Virus record (IMG/VR): IMGVR_UViG_3300044591_001885
Location: 1 to 46,403 of that record
DNA from: a virus
DNA: 46,403 nucleotides
Direction: 5' to 3' (one strand)
Numbering within the stretch: the stretch's first letter is position 1; each line of letters starts with the position of its first letter. The notes beneath the pieces are model-generated. The model did no database searches. It was not told the origin of the DNA and was given only the letters and a program-made list of their open reading frames with translations. The translations under genes were made by a program, and so were the position numbers. This document shows positions 43,994 to 46,403 of this stretch, piece by piece.

Positions 43994-44586
43994 AGCCGAC
44001 ACCATATGAATGTTACACAATATATCTTGCCCTAAAACAACATTTCTCCAATGAGAATTACGACTTCTTTCAATACAATGGAAAAGTCAGAACATCAATA
44101 AAAACTTACAACAAAAGAAACGACCGATATTTTTTTGAGAAACTGAGCAGAAAATACGACAAACAAGAAATCATTGAGTATTTTGTTGCATCATTTATTA
44201 TGGCTCCCGATCCGGGAAATTTATGGATCGGAGATCTAAGAACAAAAGGTGAAGAAAATTATAATACCTGGAAAGCTAACACATCATCGCTCACTTATAG
44301 ATTCAACGAAGAGTTAAAGAGTCTCACTGAATCAAAACATCTATATGAGTGTGTGAAGTTTATTGATAATAAGCATCCGCAGATTATCAAAGCTTTTCTG
44401 AGAAACGAAGTGTCATTAGAGACTTTGTTTATACTTGAAGATATTTTACATTTTATGAAAAGTTCTGATTATGATCCGATTCTAAAATTGATTGAATTTA
44501 AGATCAAAAAATATCGTCCGTTCTTTGAATATAACAAACCATATTTCATAGAACAGATGAAGACCATATGCTTTCAGACGAGTTAG
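43990..44586 (+). CDS. 59: gp59-like loader of DNA helicase
   Basis: 198 residues with a TTG start overlapping the gp33 stop; no nearby ATG. It matches T4 gp59 along its length: Y..YL.LKQHF...YD.F.YNGKVR.S...Y.KR.DRYFFEKLSRKY, then FIMAPD...WIGDL and the C-terminal helical domain (NEVSLETLFILEDILHFM, KIKKYRPFFEY). gp59 loads the gp41 replicative helicase at forks and D-loops. Confidence 0.85.
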   Translation: MKPTPYECYTIYLALKQHFSNENYDFFQYNGKVRTSIKTYNKRNDRYFFEKLSRKYDKQEIIEYFVASFIMAPDPGNLWIGDLRTKGEENYNTWKANTSSLTYRFNEELKSLTESKHLYECVKFIDNKHPQIIKAFLRNEVSLETLFILEDILHFMKSSDYDPILKLIEFKIKKYRPFFEYNKPYFIEQMKTICFQTS

Positions 44587-45152
44587 TAGAAGAGATAGAA
44601 AGACGAGTAAGAGATCATCATAAACTGTACGATTTAAGTGTAAAAGGTGAATATTGGGAAGAGATTTTAGCGAAGTCAATAATTGTAACCGGAGGACAAT
44701 CAGATTGGCTAGCGGAAAGAACACACACAATCGGTAAAGATCAGATCTGCAGTTGGGGATCCTACGAGAACAAAAGAATATCAAACAAAAGCGGAGTCTA
44801 TACGATTTCCTCAAATACATTAAAAATCAATGGTTCAAGAAGCACCACTTATTCAACAATAGAAGATAAGATCGCTTATTTTTCAGATAAAAAAGAAGAC
44901 TTCTATTTTTGCCTTGCTACATCAACACTCAAGAAAGATTTAAATTATTATCTATTTTGTTTTGAGACAAATATTCTTGATTATAAAAAAGCCGATTGGC
45001 AAGAGCATTACAATGATAAAAAAGAGCTTATGGGTTGGAAGTGTACAACACCAATCTACAATGCCTGGATTAAACGTAATATGTCAGATCAATTATGGAC
45101 ACACATAAAATTGGATGTCGCTAATATTAAACCCACATGCATAACACGATAA
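44568..45152 (+). CDS. Candidate type II restriction endonuclease
   Basis: 194 residues, overlapping both neighbours (19 and 16 bases). EYWEEILAKS (Glu28/31/32), SDWLAERTHTIGKDQI (Asp58) and KRISNKSGVYTISS (Lys74) reproduce a PD-(D/E)XK arrangement with a NKSG tail seen in several type II enzymes. It is encoded next to a DNA methyltransferase, which supports the idea. It could instead be an orphan phage nuclease that degrades host DNA. The family call is by pattern only. Confidence 0.5.
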   Translation: MLSDELVEEIERRVRDHHKLYDLSVKGEYWEEILAKSIIVTGGQSDWLAERTHTIGKDQICSWGSYENKRISNKSGVYTISSNTLKINGSRSTTYSTIEDKIAYFSDKKEDFYFCLATSTLKKDLNYYLFCFETNILDYKKADWQEHYNDKKELMGWKCTTPIYNAWIKRNMSDQLWTHIKLDVANIKPTCITR

Positions 45153-45895
45153 GATTATTCCACGGTGATTGTCTAGATTTATTACCTCAGATAGAAGATA
45201 ATTCGGTTGATATGGTGATGTGTGATCTTCCTTATGAGAAAACCATCTTATCCTGGGATTCCATTATTGATCTGAATAGATTATGGCCGGAATACAACAG
45301 AATCTGTAAGATCAATGCCGCCATGGTCTTTACCGCAGTACAACCATTCACTTCATTATTAGTTCAATCCAATGTTGCTAATTTTCGTTATGAATGGATC
45401 TGGGAAAAACCACAAGGAACCAATCCTCTCAATAAGGATTCCATGCCTTTGAGATCACATGAAAATATTTTGGTCTTTTATCGCAAACCACCTATCTACA
45501 ATCCACAGATGGAAAAGGGTAGTCCCTACAAGGGTTTCAGCTCACAGAAATCCAAAATCGGGGAAGTCTACGGTTCAGCCAAAAGTATGCACCGAGACAA
45601 TGAAGAAGGCTCAAGATATCCAAAAACCGTTCTTAAGTTTAAACAAGAAAAAGGATTACATCCAACTCAGAAACCAGTTTCTTTGATGGAATATCTGATT
45701 AGAACCTACACCAATGAAAATGCTGTTATTCTAGATAATACAATGGGAAGTGGAACAACTGGAGATGCAAGTCTTAGAAGTGGCAGAAACTTTATAGGAA
45801 TGGAGAAAGAACTAGAATACTACAATATTGCAGAAAAGAGACTGAAAGAACAATCCATAAGATCCCAGATGAATATTATGGATCTTTTAACCTAA
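45137..45895 (+). CDS. DNA methyltransferase, amino-methylating (N6A or N4C), beta-class
   Basis: 252 residues. Motif IV is CDLPYEK (residues 29-35, a DPPY variant). Then comes RYEWIWEKPQGTNPL, followed by HPTQKPVSLMEYLIRTY and motif I LDNTMGSGTTG (199-209), so motif IV precedes motif I, as in the beta class. It would protect phage DNA from host restriction or from the adjacent candidate nuclease. Recognition sequence cannot be read. Confidence 0.85.
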   Translation: MHNTIRLFHGDCLDLLPQIEDNSVDMVMCDLPYEKTILSWDSIIDLNRLWPEYNRICKINAAMVFTAVQPFTSLLVQSNVANFRYEWIWEKPQGTNPLNKDSMPLRSHENILVFYRKPPIYNPQMEKGSPYKGFSSQKSKIGEVYGSAKSMHRDNEEGSRYPKTVLKFKQEKGLHPTQKPVSLMEYLIRTYTNENAVILDNTMGSGTTGDASLRSGRNFIGMEKELEYYNIAEKRLKEQSIRSQMNIMDLLT

Positions 45896-45912
45896 TAACA
45901 TCACAAAAAATT

Positions 45913-46403
45913 ATGCAAGAATTTACACCAAATCAGGCGATTGTTGATCCTGAAACACACGAAAAAGTAGTTAAACTATTTGATAAGATTAAAGAAGAGG
46001 CAGAAAAATCCAAGTGGGTCTGGGAAGATGTTCCACCGGAGGAAGAAGAATATATTGAATCATATAATATTAGTTTTGATTTTGACGCATCAGCAATTTT
46101 AGCGAAAGAGATTAGAATTCGGGAAAATCCAACACCATGGAAAACTGTTATAATAAAACATGAGAATTCTGTTAGATCATATTATAGGCAATTTAAAACG
46201 GAAGAAAGTTATAAAAATTATCTAAGTGAATGTAAAAAATACACTAAAGAAATTGTGCCCTATATTTTTGGTTATTGTGGGGCTGCGCATGGAATCTATA
46301 AAAACAAGTTATTAGAATTTCAGTCGCTCAATTTTAAATCTTTTGATAATCTGATTACACATCTTAAAAAATTAACTGAAGATAAAAATATCATTCTAGT
46401 AAG
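45913..46403 (+). CDS. Hypothetical protein, 3' end outside the window
   Basis: An ATG at 45913 opens a frame that runs to the window edge (163 codons). It starts MQEFTPNQAIVDPETHEKVV. An acidic Trp-containing segment (SKWVWEDVPPEEEEYIESY) is followed by a basic domain with YYRQFKTEESYKNYLSECKKY and GYCGAAHGIYKN. No family recognised. Just downstream of the methyltransferase. Confidence 0.65.
   Translation, partial: MQEFTPNQAIVDPETHEKVVKLFDKIKEEAEKSKWVWEDVPPEEEEYIESYNISFDFDASAILAKEIRIRENPTPWKTVIIKHENSVRSYYRQFKTEESYKNYLSECKKYTKEIVPYIFGYCGAAHGIYKNKLLEFQSLNFKSFDNLITHLKKLTEDKNIILV

Overview
The window looks like part of the genome of a large lytic T4-like myovirus, most probably one that infects cyanobacteria. 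The evidence is the near-complete lack of intergenic space, one dominant transcription direction, many ATGA stop/start overlaps and low G+C. The gene set also fits: homologues of T4 gp33 and gp59 next to each other, PhoH, ThyX, SpeD, a nicotinamide phosphoribosyltransferase, glutaredoxin, phage-type AAA ATPase and RNA ligase genes, and several small proteins that resemble conserved cyanomyovirus families. No photosynthesis gene lies in the window, so the host assignment is an inference.

Layout. (1) 1-6770: a GIY-YIG nuclease remnant leaving on the minus strand, an endolysin with a C39-like plus a GH19 domain, then a virion/tail-fibre block (1886-6321) and two convergent small minus-strand genes. 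(2) 6865-14707: early-type accessory genes (small hypotheticals, an AAA ATPase, small membrane proteins, a DUF551-like gene and a remnant of a second copy). At 14353-14589 there is a basic protein with a T4-style capsid-targeting N-terminus. (3) 14823-18779: DEDDh exonuclease, RNA ligase and NAMPT, plausibly nucleic-acid repair and NAD supply against host defence. (4) 18791-23584: small proteins, tRNA-Leu(UAA), a tRNA with CAU anticodon, and the first two leucine-rich-repeat-variant (LRV) genes. (5) 23588-29100: a tightly overlapping eight-gene cluster of glycosyltransferases plus an FkbM-type methyltransferase. (6) 29101-30211: a long leader, then a secreted RlpA-like protein and an NlpC/P60-like peptidase. 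(7) 30212-39770: small proteins, glutaredoxin and SpeD, interrupted by seven more LRV genes including one of 739 residues. (8) 39824-46403: ThyX with an intein in its signature motif, PhoH, a RecB-like nuclease, the late-transcription co-activator gp33, helicase loader gp59, a candidate restriction endonuclease/DNA methyltransferase pair and an unfinished gene.

Regulation. Three promoter types can be read by eye. A few have a consensus TTGACA -35 with 17-bp spacing. About ten have a weak or absent -35 but an AAACTG(T/G)CACA-like box starting 39-41 bp upstream of a TGTGCTAnnnT extended -10. T4-type late promoters (TATAAATA/CTAAATA) lie mostly about 20-35 nt upstream of late genes. Start codons usually lie only 23-32 nt downstream of the early-type -10, without a Shine-Dalgarno site.

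The two systems I consider most unusual are the boxed promoter class, which looks like an analogue of T4 middle promoters with a different activator site, and the expanded LRV family. The latter is nine modular genes built from 78-bp units with a near-invariant C-terminal cap and a TTATGA junction that hands over to the next gene. Several show signs of recent recombination, fusion or decay.
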